DNA from: Streptomyces pinistramenti
GTDB lineage: Bacteria > Actinomycetota > Actinomycetes > Streptomycetales > Streptomycetaceae
Assembly: GCF_020564935.1 (NCBI RefSeq)
Contig: NZ_JAJCXB010000009.1
Location: forward strand, 119,207-183,206
Reading direction: 5' to 3'
DNA: 64,000 nucleotides
The notes beneath the pieces are model-generated. The model worked only from the letters and a program-made list of their open reading frames with translations. It did not search any database and had not been told where the DNA came from. The position numbers and the translations under genes were made by a program. The stretch's first letter is position 1; each line of letters starts with the position of its first letter. Positions 42,144 to 50,248 of the stretch are shown here, one piece after another.

Positions 42144-42977
42144 ATGGCTGACGCGGAGATTGGCGTTATCGGCGGATCGGGTTTCTACTCGTTCCTCGAC
42201 GACGTGACCGAGATCACGGTGGACACTCCTTACGGGCGCCCCAGCGATTCGCTGTTCCTCGGGGAAGTGGCGGGCCGCCAGGTCGCGTTCCTGCCGCGGC
42301 ACGGCCGCGGACACCACCTCCCGCCGCACCGCATCAACTACCGCGCCAACCTGTGGGCCCTGCGGTCGGTCGGCGTCCGCCAGGTACTCGGCCCGTGCGC
42401 CGTGGGCGGACTGCGCCCCGCATACGGGCCGGGCACGCTGCTCGTCCCTGACCAGTTGGTCGACCGCACCAAGGCCCGCGCCCAGACGTACTTCGACGGT
42501 GAGCCGCTGCCCGACGGCAGCGTCCCGAACGTCGTCCACCCGACCTTCGCCGACCCGTACTGCCCCGTCGGGCGCGCGGCGGCGCTCGCGGCGGCGCACG
42601 GCCGGGACTGGGCGGCGGTCGACGGCGGCACCCTGGTCGTCATCGAGGGCCCGCGCTTCTCGACCCGCGCGGAGTCGAAGTGGCACGCCGCCCAGGGCTG
42701 GTCCGTGGTCGGCATGACGGGCCACCCCGAGGCCGTGCTCGCCCGCGAACTGGGCCTCTGCTACACATCGTTGACGCTGGTCACGGACCTGGACGCGGGC
42801 ACCGAGACCGGCGAGGGCGTCTCCCACCACGACGTCCTGGAGGTCTTCGGCCGGAACGTCGGGCGCCTGCGTGAGGTCCTCTTCGACGCGGTCGCCGGCC
42901 TCCCTGACTCCGCCGGCCGCGACTGCCTGTGCACCCGCGCCCTCGACGGCTGGGACCTGGGTATCGAGCTCCCGTAG
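42144..42977 (+). CDS. S-methyl-5'-thioadenosine phosphorylase / purine nucleoside phosphorylase family
   Basis: A 277-residue phosphorylase. IGVIGGSGFYSF at the start and LPRHGRGHHLPPHRINYRAN are the phosphate-binding and MTAP signature stretches. VIEGPRFSTRAES, GMTGHPEAVLARELGLCY and TDLDAG follow. It cleaves MTA (or a purine nucleoside) with phosphate in the methionine salvage pathway. ATG 42144 was chosen over GTG 42135 because the latter overlaps a likely -10 box. No other salvage genes are nearby. Note His in TGHPE, where MTAP and PNP members differ, so specificity is uncertain. Confidence 0.9.
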   Translation: MADAEIGVIGGSGFYSFLDDVTEITVDTPYGRPSDSLFLGEVAGRQVAFLPRHGRGHHLPPHRINYRANLWALRSVGVRQVLGPCAVGGLRPAYGPGTLLVPDQLVDRTKARAQTYFDGEPLPDGSVPNVVHPTFADPYCPVGRAAALAAAHGRDWAAVDGGTLVVIEGPRFSTRAESKWHAAQGWSVVGMTGHPEAVLARELGLCYTSLTLVTDLDAGTETGEGVSHHDVLEVFGRNVGRLREVLFDAVAGLPDSAGRDCLCTRALDGWDLGIELP

Positions 42978-43138
42978 GACGCGCTGCCCGGGGGCGCCTC
43001 CTGATGGCGGGCACCCCGATCCCCTCGCACGGGTGACGGAGTTGTCCACACCCTGCGGGGCCGTCCACAGGCCGGCACGGCCGCGGGGAAAAGCAGGCAC
43101 GGTGGTGATCGCCGGGTCCTTTTCCTCCACCGCAGGCG

Positions 43139-43438
43139 GTGATCACCGTGTCCGTCCCCGCGCCCCGACCGTCCCACCCACTCCCCTTACCCTCACCGCT
43201 GTCCCCGGCCGCGCCCGTCGCCGACCTTCCCACCCCCACCCCGTGTGACGTCCCGCACTTCGCACCGCTGCGGATCGGCGGCGCGCGGCACCGGGGGCGG
43301 CGGTCCCGGCAGCGGCGCCTGCTGGCCGCCGGGCTGGCGATGGCCGCCGCAGCCTGGGCCGGGGGCGCGTTCCAGGACGCCGACCGTGCCGCACCCGCGG
43401 TCGGCTGCCGGGCGACGACGGACTCCGGGGAGCGATAA
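43139..43438 (+). CDS. Short basic membrane-type protein, possible truncated RcpC/SAF-domain protein
   Basis: A 99-residue frame with a Pro-rich start, a basic block (RHRGRRSRQRRLL), and one hydrophobic helix (AAGLAMAAAAWAGGAF), ending shortly after. In other Streptomyces this position before mscL often holds a 200-plus residue protein with that N-terminus and a SAF domain (recollection). The SAF part is missing here, so it could be a decayed gene. No strong ribosome-binding site before GTG 43139. Confidence 0.4.
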   Translation: MITVSVPAPRPSHPLPLPSPLSPAAPVADLPTPTPCDVPHFAPLRIGGARHRGRRSRQRRLLAAGLAMAAAAWAGGAFQDADRAAPAVGCRATTDSGER

Positions 43439-43688
43439 CCCATGACGCAAGATCGAGTTGTGTCCGCTTCGTCTGCACGCGTAACTTTTGGGGTCGGCGG
43501 GATTGTTGCCGCATCGTTCCGAGGGCGCTCGCCCTCCGTCGCCGGCATCGCCGCATCGATCCGCACTGACGCTCTGGTCGATCGCTGGTTCGTGTTGCGC
43601 GACTGGACACCTCTCCCCCGCCCTGACGTAAGTTGCGGTGCTGATTGTTGGTGCACCGCCCGTACCGAACGTGGAAAGAGGCTGACTG

Positions 43689-44183
43689 GTGAGCGACGAG
43701 AACAAGGGCGTCCTGCAGGGATTCAAGGAATTCCTGATGCGCGGAAACGTCATCGAACTCGCGGTCGCGGTGGTCGTCGGTGCGGCGTTCACGAACATCG
43801 TGAACTCCGTGGTCAAGGGCGTGATCAACCCGATCATCGGCGCCCTGGGTTCGCAGAACCTCGACAACTACAAGGCGTGCCTGACCACGTGCACCGTCGA
43901 CAGGAAGTCGGGCGAGTTCACCGACGGGATCTACATCCTGTGGGGCTCGGTGCTCAGCGCCGCGCTGACCTTCCTCATCACCGCAGCGGTGGTCTACTTC
44001 CTCATGATCCTTCCGATGAACAAGTGGAAGCAGCGCCAGGAAGCCAAGAAGCCGGTGGACGACACCCTGGCCGCACCGACCGAGGTCGAACTGCTGGCGG
44101 AGATCCGCGACGCCCTGATCGCGCAGCGCAACGGCTCCTCGTCGGCGACCGGCACGGTCATCACGCAGAAGCAGCCGCAGTAG
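43689..44183 (+). CDS. mscL: Large-conductance mechanosensitive channel MscL
   Basis: A 164-residue MscL with GFKEFLMRGNVIELAVAVVV at the start (N-terminal helix and pore-lining TM1), a periplasmic loop longer than in E. coli with two cysteines (KACLTTC), TM2 AALTFLITAAVVYFLMI, and a charged C-terminal helix bundle (PTEVELLAEIRDALI). It relieves turgor at hypo-osmotic shock. GTG 43689 follows GGAAAGAGG. A terminator with T-run follows. Confidence 0.95.
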   Translation: MSDENKGVLQGFKEFLMRGNVIELAVAVVVGAAFTNIVNSVVKGVINPIIGALGSQNLDNYKACLTTCTVDRKSGEFTDGIYILWGSVLSAALTFLITAAVVYFLMILPMNKWKQRQEAKKPVDDTLAAPTEVELLAEIRDALIAQRNGSSSATGTVITQKQPQ

Positions 44184-44206
44184 CGGGACCGCAGCAGCGT
44201 CCTACG

Positions 44207-44246
44207 CCGCCCCACTGCCTCGCTCAGAGGTGGTGGGGCGGTTTTT
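44207..44246 (+). terminator. mscL terminator with T-tract
   Basis: Arms 44207-44219 and 44229-44241 (11 of 13 paired), followed by TTTTT at 44242-44246. It overlaps the 3' end of the convergent gene at 44224. Confidence 0.75.
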
Positions 44247-44583
44247 CGTCGAGGAAGCGGGCGAGGTCGGCGGCGCCGCCGGAGGGCGCGGGGCGGTCAC
44301 CCCAGCCTCGGTCGGTGTCGTCCGACGACTGCTGGTTCAGCGGGTCGTCGAAGATCAGAGCCGCCTTGCGGCGCGCGGCGGGAGGGGGCGCTGCGGCGGC
44401 GGTGGTCCGGGGCGCGGGCCGGGCCGTGGCCTGGCTCGCCGGGGTGGTCTCCTCGGGGGCCTCCGGGGGGCCGGCCTCCGGGGCGCCTGACGCGGGGGCT
44501 TCGGCCTCGGGGGCGCCGGTGGTTCCGGTCCCGGGGCCTGCGGGGGCGGGGGCGGCCGGGTCGGGTGCGGGGGTGTTGCTCAC
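44224..44583 (-). CDS. Conserved acidic, disordered hypothetical protein
   Basis: A 119-residue product. The first two-thirds is Pro/Ala/Glu-rich and disordered. The C-terminal segment RRKAALIFDDPLNQQSSDDTD and DLARFLDEKPPHHL is the conserved part known from the same place beside mscL in other Streptomyces (recollection). It starts at GTG 44583. Its stop lies within the mscL terminator region. No function is known; the short conserved C-terminus could be a binding motif. Confidence 0.6.
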   Translation of the reverse strand: MSNTPAPDPAAPAPAGPGTGTTGAPEAEAPASGAPEAGPPEAPEETTPASQATARPAPRTTAAAAPPPAARRKAALIFDDPLNQQSSDDTDRGWGDRPAPSGGAADLARFLDEKPPHHL

Positions 44584-44887
44584 CTCTTCAGGGTACGGCC
44601 GCGGGAACGGCCGCCCTCCGGCTGCGGCCGGTCCGGCCGGATCGGGCCGGGCGGCGGGCGGTGACGGGCCAGGCGGTGTTGCGCATACGGACGGTCGCGC
44701 CTGCCCTGTTGATCTCTTGCGGCCGGGTGCTCGTGGGCCTCGCCGTGACCCGCCCGGACGCCCCGCTCCGGGTGCGCAGGACGCTGGAGGGCGGCGCCCC
44801 GGGTTCGCGGCGGTCAGGAGTCCGTCACCCGCTGCCTGGATGCCGAGTGGCGCCGCGGTCGGCCGGCGGAGCACAGCGACACGGCCG
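44584..44887. other. Intergenic region, no gene seen
   Basis: About 300 bases between the leftward acidic-protein gene and the 3' end of the leftward peptidase gene. The open frames that cross it are shadows. It should hold the promoter of the acidic-protein gene; no clear promoter or terminator was identified. Confidence 0.5.
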
Positions 44888-46744
44888 TTACGGGAGTCCC
44901 GGGCCCGCGCAGCGGATGTCGGTGGTGGGCGTGGTTCCGTCGATCAGGTAGTCGGCGACCGTGTCGTCCACGCAGGGGTTGCCGCGGCTGGCGAAGACGC
45001 CGTGCGAGTAGTCGTTGTCGAGGGTGATCAGACGCGAGCCGGGGAGGGTGCGGCGCAGTGCGCGGGCGCCGGCGGCCGGGGTGACCGGGTCGTGGGCGGA
45101 GGCGACGAGGAGGACAGGGGGTGCCTGGGGGCTGCCCAGCGGGGTGCGGTGGGTGGGCTTGTGGTGCCAGTAGGCGCAGGTGGTGGCTTCGAGGCCGGTG
45201 AGGAGGGGCAGCGGGTCGGTGCGGCGCAGTGCGCGGATGTCGGCGAGCACGGTGTGCGGGTCGGGCCCGGGTCCGTCGGCGCATGTGACGGTGCGATTGG
45301 CGGCTTCGTAGGTGCGGGAGGCGGGCGCGGCGAAGTCGTCGGCGGGCCGGAGTCCGTCGGCGGTGCCCTCGTGGAGGTATCGGCGCAGGCCGTCGCCGAG
45401 CGGGGCCCAGCGTTCGGTGCGGCCCAGCGCGCGGTAGACGGCGCGATCGAAGGCGGCCGGGCCGAAGCCGTGGTCGGGGTGTGCGGCGAGGGCTGCGCGG
45501 GCGCGGGTGTAGAAGGCGCGTACGGCGCGCGGGGTGGCGCCGAGCCGGTAGCGGGCGGGGTCGCGGGCGAGCCAGGCGAAGAGGGTGTCGCGTTGCCGGA
45601 GCAGGGCACGGGCCTGGCGGACGTCGAACTCGTGCCAGTCCCAGGGGCCGACGACGCTGTCGAGGACCATGCGGTCGATGCGGTGGGGATGGGCGGCGGC
45701 GTAGGCGGCACCGAGGTAACTGCCGTAGCTGACGCCGAGGTAGCTGAGGGCGGGTTCGCCGAGGGCGGCGCGCAGGTCGTCCATGTCCTCGGCGGTCTCT
45801 TCGGTGGAGAGGTGGGGCAGCGCGGCCCCTACGCCGCGGGCGCAGTCGTCGGCCAGGGCCTTGAGGCCGCGCAGATGGGCGCGTTCGGCGGGGCGGTCGC
45901 GGGGCACCGGGTCGACGCCCGGGGCGTCGAAGAGGCCGCCCATGGGGCCGCAGTCGGCGGGGTCGCTCGCGCCGGTGCCGCGGGGGTCGAAGCCGATGAT
46001 GTCGTAGGCGCGGCGCACCTGTTCGGGGAGTTTGGCGCGTTTGGTGACGGCGTAGGGGAGGCCGGAGCCGCCGGGCCCTCCGGGGTTGACGAGGAGGATG
46101 CCGCGGCGTTCGGCGGGGGTGCCGGTGGCACGGACCCGGGAGACGGCGATGCGTAGGTGCGGGCCGTCGGGGCGGGTGTGGTCGAGGGGGACGGCGAGTG
46201 AACCGCAACCGACCCGGGCCGGCGGGTCCGGCTCCGGCACGGAGTCGGGGCAGGCGCTGAAGGCGATCCGGGCGACGGGGCGGGCGGCAACGGGACGGGC
46301 GTCGGCGGGACGGGTACCGGTGGAACGGCCGTCGATGGGGCGGCCGTCGCTGGGGCGGCCGTCGGCCGGGACAACGGAGGCCGGGACAACGGAGGCCGGG
46401 TGCGCGTCGGCGGGACGGGCCCCGGAGGGACGGCCAACAGCCGTGACAGCAAAGGCCGGACCACCCCCAGCCGCACCGGCACCAGCCATGGCACCCGACG
46501 CCGAACGGCCCTCGGCCGTCACCAAACCCACCGCCGCACCACCCCCACCAGCCACCAACCCCACCGCCACCCCGCTCCCCCGAGCCGTCGGCCCCATAGG
46601 TGCGCCCGCCTCGCCCGGTCCGCTCGCCGTCGGGCCGACCCCCGTGGCGATCAGGAAGCAGCCGACTCCGGCCCCGATGGCTGTGGTTCGGCGGCGGGTG
46701 GGGCGAGGGGACGGCAGCGGGTGGGGGTGACGGGGGATGGGCAT
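44888..46744 (-). CDS. Secreted alpha/beta hydrolase, tripeptidyl aminopeptidase type (TAP-like C-terminal domain)
   Basis: A 618-residue exported peptidase. An Arg-rich start and hydrophobic stretch (TAIGAGVGCFLIATGVG) form the signal. The next 120 residues are low-complexity Ala/Gly/Pro repeats, partly made of 15-base tandem repeats, not seen in standard members (about 500 residues). The catalytic domain has GSLAVPLDH, VNPGGPGGSG (oxyanion), FDPRGTG and the nucleophile in GVSYGSYLG. The TAP-like C-terminus has Asp in ASAHDPVTP and His in DYSHGVF. It is divergent from the metallophore-like operon and shares its Zur-like operator, 35 bases before the ATG. It could trim an extracellular peptide. 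Confidence 0.88.
   Translation of the reverse strand: MPIPRHPHPLPSPRPTRRRTTAIGAGVGCFLIATGVGPTASGPGEAGAPMGPTARGSGVAVGLVAGGGGAAVGLVTAEGRSASGAMAGAGAAGGGPAFAVTAVGRPSGARPADAHPASVVPASVVPADGRPSDGRPIDGRSTGTRPADARPVAARPVARIAFSACPDSVPEPDPPARVGCGSLAVPLDHTRPDGPHLRIAVSRVRATGTPAERRGILLVNPGGPGGSGLPYAVTKRAKLPEQVRRAYDIIGFDPRGTGASDPADCGPMGGLFDAPGVDPVPRDRPAERAHLRGLKALADDCARGVGAALPHLSTEETAEDMDDLRAALGEPALSYLGVSYGSYLGAAYAAAHPHRIDRMVLDSVVGPWDWHEFDVRQARALLRQRDTLFAWLARDPARYRLGATPRAVRAFYTRARAALAAHPDHGFGPAAFDRAVYRALGRTERWAPLGDGLRRYLHEGTADGLRPADDFAAPASRTYEAANRTVTCADGPGPDPHTVLADIRALRRTDPLPLLTGLEATTCAYWHHKPTHRTPLGSPQAPPVLLVASAHDPVTPAAGARALRRTLPGSRLITLDNDYSHGVFASRGNPCVDDTVADYLIDGTTPTTDIRCAGPGLP
46326..46400. repeat. 15-bp tandem repeats inside the secreted peptidase gene
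   Basis: Five consecutive 15-base units. The first three are variants of CGGCCGTCGATGGGG (46326-46370) and the last two are exact copies of ACAACGGAGGCCGGG (46371-46385 and 46386-46400). On the coding strand they give DGRPS/I-like and ASVVP pentapeptides. The unit length keeps the frame, so copy number can vary without breaking the protein. Confidence 0.8.
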
Positions 46745-46771
46745 GGGGCGCTCCAGATGGGCAGACTGAAC

Positions 46772-46795
46772 ATGACAATGAAAATGATTATCGAT
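46772..46795. promoter_or_regulatory. Zur-like operator shared by the peptidase gene and the metallophore-type operon
   Basis: An AT-rich island in very GC-rich DNA. The core TGAAAATGATTATCG (46779-46793) follows the 7-1-7 Zur/Fur layout (TGAAAAT-G-ATTATCG). An overlapping half-site TGACAAT lies at 46773-46779. Actinobacterial Zur boxes have the form TGAAAATGATTTTCA or TGATAAT-N-ATTATCA. The streptomycete iron regulator DmdR1 uses a different sequence (TTAGGTTAGGCTAACC type), so zinc control is favoured. It sits 35 bases from the peptidase ATG and 90 from the ATP-grasp ATG. Confidence 0.7.
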
Positions 46796-46884
46796 ACCGT
46801 GGGGGTTCGGTCAACACGGGTCCGCGGCCCCGGGGGGCTTCCCTCGGCCTGCCCGGACCCCCGGCACGGCAGCGATGGGGAGTC

Positions 46885-48189
46885 ATGGGGCATCTGTTGA
46901 TGGTCGAGAGCTGGGTCGGTGCGATGAGCCGGCTGCTGCCACGTGCAATCACCGAGGCCGGGCACACGTTCACGTTCCTCACCCGCGATCTGCACCACTA
47001 CCTGCGGTCGGCACCCGAGGGAGTCGCCCATCCGCTGCTCGGCGCCCGCAATCTCGTCACCGCCGACACCAACGACCTCGCAGCGCTGCTCCCGCAGGCC
47101 GAACGGCTGCACGGGGCGCTGCACTTCGACGGGGTGCTCAGCTCCTGCGACTACTACCTGCCGACGGTGGCGGCCGTCGCCGGGCACCTGGGGCTGCCGG
47201 GCCCCGCGCCGCAGGCCGTCACCGCCGCCTGCCGCAAGGACGAGACCCGGCGCACCCTGCGGGCCGCCGGTGTACCGGGGCCGCGCTTCGCGGTCTGCGA
47301 CGGGTTCGCCGCCGCGGCGGTCGCGGCCCGGGAGATCGGCTACCCGCTGGTGTTCAAGCCGGTGGACCTGTGCGCGGGGATGTTCGTACGGCGCGTCGAC
47401 GACGAGCGGGAGCTGGCCGTCGCGCACCGCGCGCTGGACGCCTTTCCCATCAATGCGCGCGGCCAACTGCGGTCGCCAACCGTCCTGTTGGAGGAGTTGC
47501 TGGAGGGGCCCGAGGTCAGCGTCGAGACCGTGTCGTGCGGCGGGCGGGCCCGGGTCGTCGGGGTCACCGACAAGAGCGTGGGCGGCGCGCCGGGGTTCGT
47601 CGAGACCGGCCACATGTTCCCCGCGGGGCTGGCCGCCGAGGACACGGAGGCGGCGGCGCGCACCGCGGTGGACGCGCTGGCGGCGCTCGGTCTCGATCAG
47701 GTCGTGGCGCACACCGAGATCAAGCTCACGGCGTCGGGCCCCCGGGTCGTCGAGGTCAATCCGCGGCCCGCGGGCAACCGCATCACCGAACTCGTGCGGC
47801 ACGTCACCGGCATCGATCTGGCCGCCGCCTGCGTGGACCTGGCGCTGGGCCGGCAGCCGGATCTTGCGCCGCGCGAGACCGGCGTCCCGAGCGCGGCGAT
47901 CGGCTTTCTGCTGCCTGCGACCGACGGCGTGCTCACCGGGTACGACCTGGCGGGGGACGACGGCGCTTCCCCTCCGGACGAAGTGCCGGATGTGACGGCC
48001 GAGTTGGAGGGCGCTCCCGGGGTCCTGGAAGTACGGCTGGCCGAGCCGGGCACGCGGGTGCGGGCCGCCGCCGACAACAACGGCTACCTGGGCCATCTCA
48101 TGGCGACCGGTTCCGGTCCTGGCGATGCCCGTACGCGCGTCGCGTCGCTGCTCGCCGCGGTCCGGCCGCGCGTGGTGGCGGGCCGATGA
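46885..48189 (+). CDS. ATP-grasp ligase
   Basis: A 434-residue carboxylate-amine/thiol ligase of the ATP-grasp superfamily. The central lysine region is GYPLVFKPVDLCAGMFV near 155, the ATP-site acidic hinge is LLEELLEGPEVSVETV near 203, and the metal-binding end is VVEVNPRPAGNRI near 295. The N-terminal domain (HLLMVESWVGAMSRLL) resembles the dipeptide-ligase group. It would join an amino acid to another carboxylate using ATP. First gene of the operon downstream of the Zur-like box; GGGGAG precedes ATG 46885; its stop overlaps the next ATG. Confidence 0.9.
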   Translation: MGHLLMVESWVGAMSRLLPRAITEAGHTFTFLTRDLHHYLRSAPEGVAHPLLGARNLVTADTNDLAALLPQAERLHGALHFDGVLSSCDYYLPTVAAVAGHLGLPGPAPQAVTAACRKDETRRTLRAAGVPGPRFAVCDGFAAAAVAAREIGYPLVFKPVDLCAGMFVRRVDDERELAVAHRALDAFPINARGQLRSPTVLLEELLEGPEVSVETVSCGGRARVVGVTDKSVGGAPGFVETGHMFPAGLAAEDTEAAARTAVDALAALGLDQVVAHTEIKLTASGPRVVEVNPRPAGNRITELVRHVTGIDLAAACVDLALGRQPDLAPRETGVPSAAIGFLLPATDGVLTGYDLAGDDGASPPDEVPDVTAELEGAPGVLEVRLAEPGTRVRAAADNNGYLGHLMATGSGPGDARTRVASLLAAVRPRVVAGR

Positions 48190-49067
48190 GCACCCCGTCC
48201 GCGACCGCAACGGCCGCCACCGCCGACGACCGGGAAACCCTCGCCCCACTCACCGGCTGGCCGAGCCTCGACGTGCTCCAGCAGGCCGTCCTCGACACCG
48301 AGTTCGGGCCCGACCCACGGCAGCTGCGGATCTCCACGGCCTTCGCGACCACCCAGGCCGTACGGCACGACGGGCGGGCCGGCGGCTACCGCAATGAAGT
48401 GCTCAGCCTGCGGCTCGGCGCGGTCGTCGGGTCGTGCGCGGCCGAACCCGGAGCGCTGCCGGATGCGGCCGTGGCGGACGCCGTCGGCGCGGACGTGGCG
48501 ACGCTGCTCGGCCACCGGCTGCCTGTGGTGCGGATCGCCGCGCTCGACGCGTACCTGATGCACTGCGCGCCGCACGTCCCGGAGCACGGGGCGCGGCCGG
48601 TGCCGCTGCCCGCCGGATCCTCGCTGGAGAAGTCCCTGGCCAGGGCGCGGGCCGTTGTGGAGCTGCTGGCGCCCGCCGTGCCCGCCGGGGGCCGGGTGCT
48701 GGTCGTCGGGGTCGTCAACTCGCTGCTGGAAGCGCTGCGTTCGTGCGGGCTGCGGTATGTGCCGTGTGACCTGAAGGGCGGCGTGACGGAGTGGGGCGAG
48801 CCGGTGGTGACCGATGCCCTGGCCGCCGCCGCGGGCTGCGACGCGGTGCTCGCGTCGGGGATGACCCTCGGCAACGGGAGTTTCGGCCCACTGCGCGCGC
48901 TCGCCGCCGAACGCGGGCTGCCGCTGGTGCTGTTCGCGCAGACCGGCAGCGCGGTGCTGCCCCGCTTCCTGGGCGCGGGGGTGCACGCCGTGTGCGCCGA
49001 GCCGTATCCGTTCTTCTGGCTCGACGGCGGCCCGGGAAGCATCCACCGCTACGGGGGGAACCGATGA
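48186..49067 (+). CDS. DUF364/DUF4213-like Rossmann protein (putative heavy-metal chelation domain)
   Basis: A 293-residue protein. The N-terminal half has a small alpha/beta domain with ISTAFATTQAV and AALDAYLMH. The C-terminal half is Rossmann-like: GRVLVVGVVNSLLEALR, VLASGMTLGNGSFGPL and LPLVLFAQTGSAVLPRFLGAGV. This matches the pattern of DUF364 proteins, named for putative heavy-metal chelation. The family's biochemical role is not settled. ATG overlaps the ATP-grasp stop and its own stop overlaps the PLP-enzyme ATG. Its place in a Zur-like operon agrees with metal handling or metallophore chemistry. Confidence 0.72.
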   Translation: MSTPSATATAATADDRETLAPLTGWPSLDVLQQAVLDTEFGPDPRQLRISTAFATTQAVRHDGRAGGYRNEVLSLRLGAVVGSCAAEPGALPDAAVADAVGADVATLLGHRLPVVRIAALDAYLMHCAPHVPEHGARPVPLPAGSSLEKSLARARAVVELLAPAVPAGGRVLVVGVVNSLLEALRSCGLRYVPCDLKGGVTEWGEPVVTDALAAAAGCDAVLASGMTLGNGSFGPLRALAAERGLPLVLFAQTGSAVLPRFLGAGVHAVCAEPYPFFWLDGGPGSIHRYGGNR

Positions 49068-50248
49068 ACGCCACGACAACCACCCCGCCGTGTACCGGGC
49101 CCGCCGATGGCGGCGCGGCGGCGAACGGCGGGCCCGGCGCCGGTGCGCACCTGCTGGGGCTCGTCGGCCGGACGCCGCTGGCGCGGATCGGCGGCGAACT
49201 GCCGGGGCCGCACCCCGGGTTCTGGGCGAAGCTGGAGGGCCACGGCGTGGGCGGCATGAAGGCCCGTGCGGCGGTGTCGATGCTGCTGGGCGCGCGGGAG
49301 CGGGGCGAACTGCTGCCGGGCGCACCGGTGGTGGAGTCCACGTCCGGCACCCTCGGCATCGGCCTGGCCTTCGCGGGCCAGGCGCTCGGCCACCCCGTCG
49401 TCCTGGTGGGCGACACCGAGCTGGAGCCGTCCATGCGGCGGCTGCTGCGCGCGTACGGCGCCCGTCTGGAACTGGCGGACCGGCCGGCCGCGCACGGTGG
49501 CTGGCAGGCCGCGCGGCTGGCCCGGCTGCGCGCGGTGCTGGCGGAGCTGCCCGGCGCGTACTGGCCCGATCAGTACAACAACCCCGACAACAGGGCGGGT
49601 TACGCCTCGCTGGCCGCCGAGATCACCGCCGAGCTGCCGCATCTGGACATCCTGGTGTGCAGCGTCGGCACCGGCGGGCACAGCGCCGGGATCGCGGAGC
49701 CGCTGCGCAGGCACTGGCCGCGGCTGCGGCTGATCGGCGTGGACGCCACCGGCTCGACGATCTTCGGGCAGCCCGCGCGGCCCCGGCTGATGCGCGGGCT
49801 CGGCAGCAGCATCCAGCCGCGGAACGTGGCCTACGGCGCGTTCGACGAGGTGCACTGGGTGGGCCCGGCCGAGTCCGCCGACACCTGCCGGCGGCTGGCC
49901 CGTACCAGCTTCGTCAGCGGCGGCTGGAGCACCGGCGCCGCCGCGCTGGTGGCGGCCTGGGCCGCGCGGGTACACCCGGGCGCGGTGGTCGCCACGGTCT
50001 TCCCCGACGGGCCGCACCGCTATCTGTCGTCCGTCTACGACGACGACTTCACCACCGCGCACGGCGTGGACTGCGCGGCCGCCCGCACCCGCCCCGTCGA
50101 GATCCCGCACCCGCAGGCCGTCGAGGCCACCGGCTGGATGCGCTGCACGACGGTGATCGACCCGTGCGCGCCCGCAGGCCCTGCCGCCCGGTCCCGTTCC
50201 GGCGCGGCCGTCCCGCCGCCGCACCCCGCTCAGGAGGCCCCCGCATGA
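49064..50248 (+). CDS. PLP-dependent enzyme, cysteine synthase / cystathionine beta-synthase fold
   Basis: A 394-residue fold-type II PLP enzyme. The PLP lysine is K66 in GGMKARAA, the substrate loop is STSGTLG at 92-98, and the phosphate-binding loop is GTGGHSAG at 202-209. Normal cysteine synthases are about 310 residues. This one has an N-terminal Gly/Ala stretch and a C-terminal tail of about 70 residues with ATGWMRCTTVID. In siderophore pathways such as staphyloferrin B (SbnA) a homologue makes diaminopropionate precursors by beta-replacement. A comparable precursor-making step is a reasonable guess here, though no SbnB-like dehydrogenase is present. Confidence 0.88.
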   Translation: MNATTTTPPCTGPADGGAAANGGPGAGAHLLGLVGRTPLARIGGELPGPHPGFWAKLEGHGVGGMKARAAVSMLLGARERGELLPGAPVVESTSGTLGIGLAFAGQALGHPVVLVGDTELEPSMRRLLRAYGARLELADRPAAHGGWQAARLARLRAVLAELPGAYWPDQYNNPDNRAGYASLAAEITAELPHLDILVCSVGTGGHSAGIAEPLRRHWPRLRLIGVDATGSTIFGQPARPRLMRGLGSSIQPRNVAYGAFDEVHWVGPAESADTCRRLARTSFVSGGWSTGAAALVAAWAARVHPGAVVATVFPDGPHRYLSSVYDDDFTTAHGVDCAAARTRPVEIPHPQAVEATGWMRCTTVIDPCAPAGPAARSRSGAAVPPPHPAQEAPA

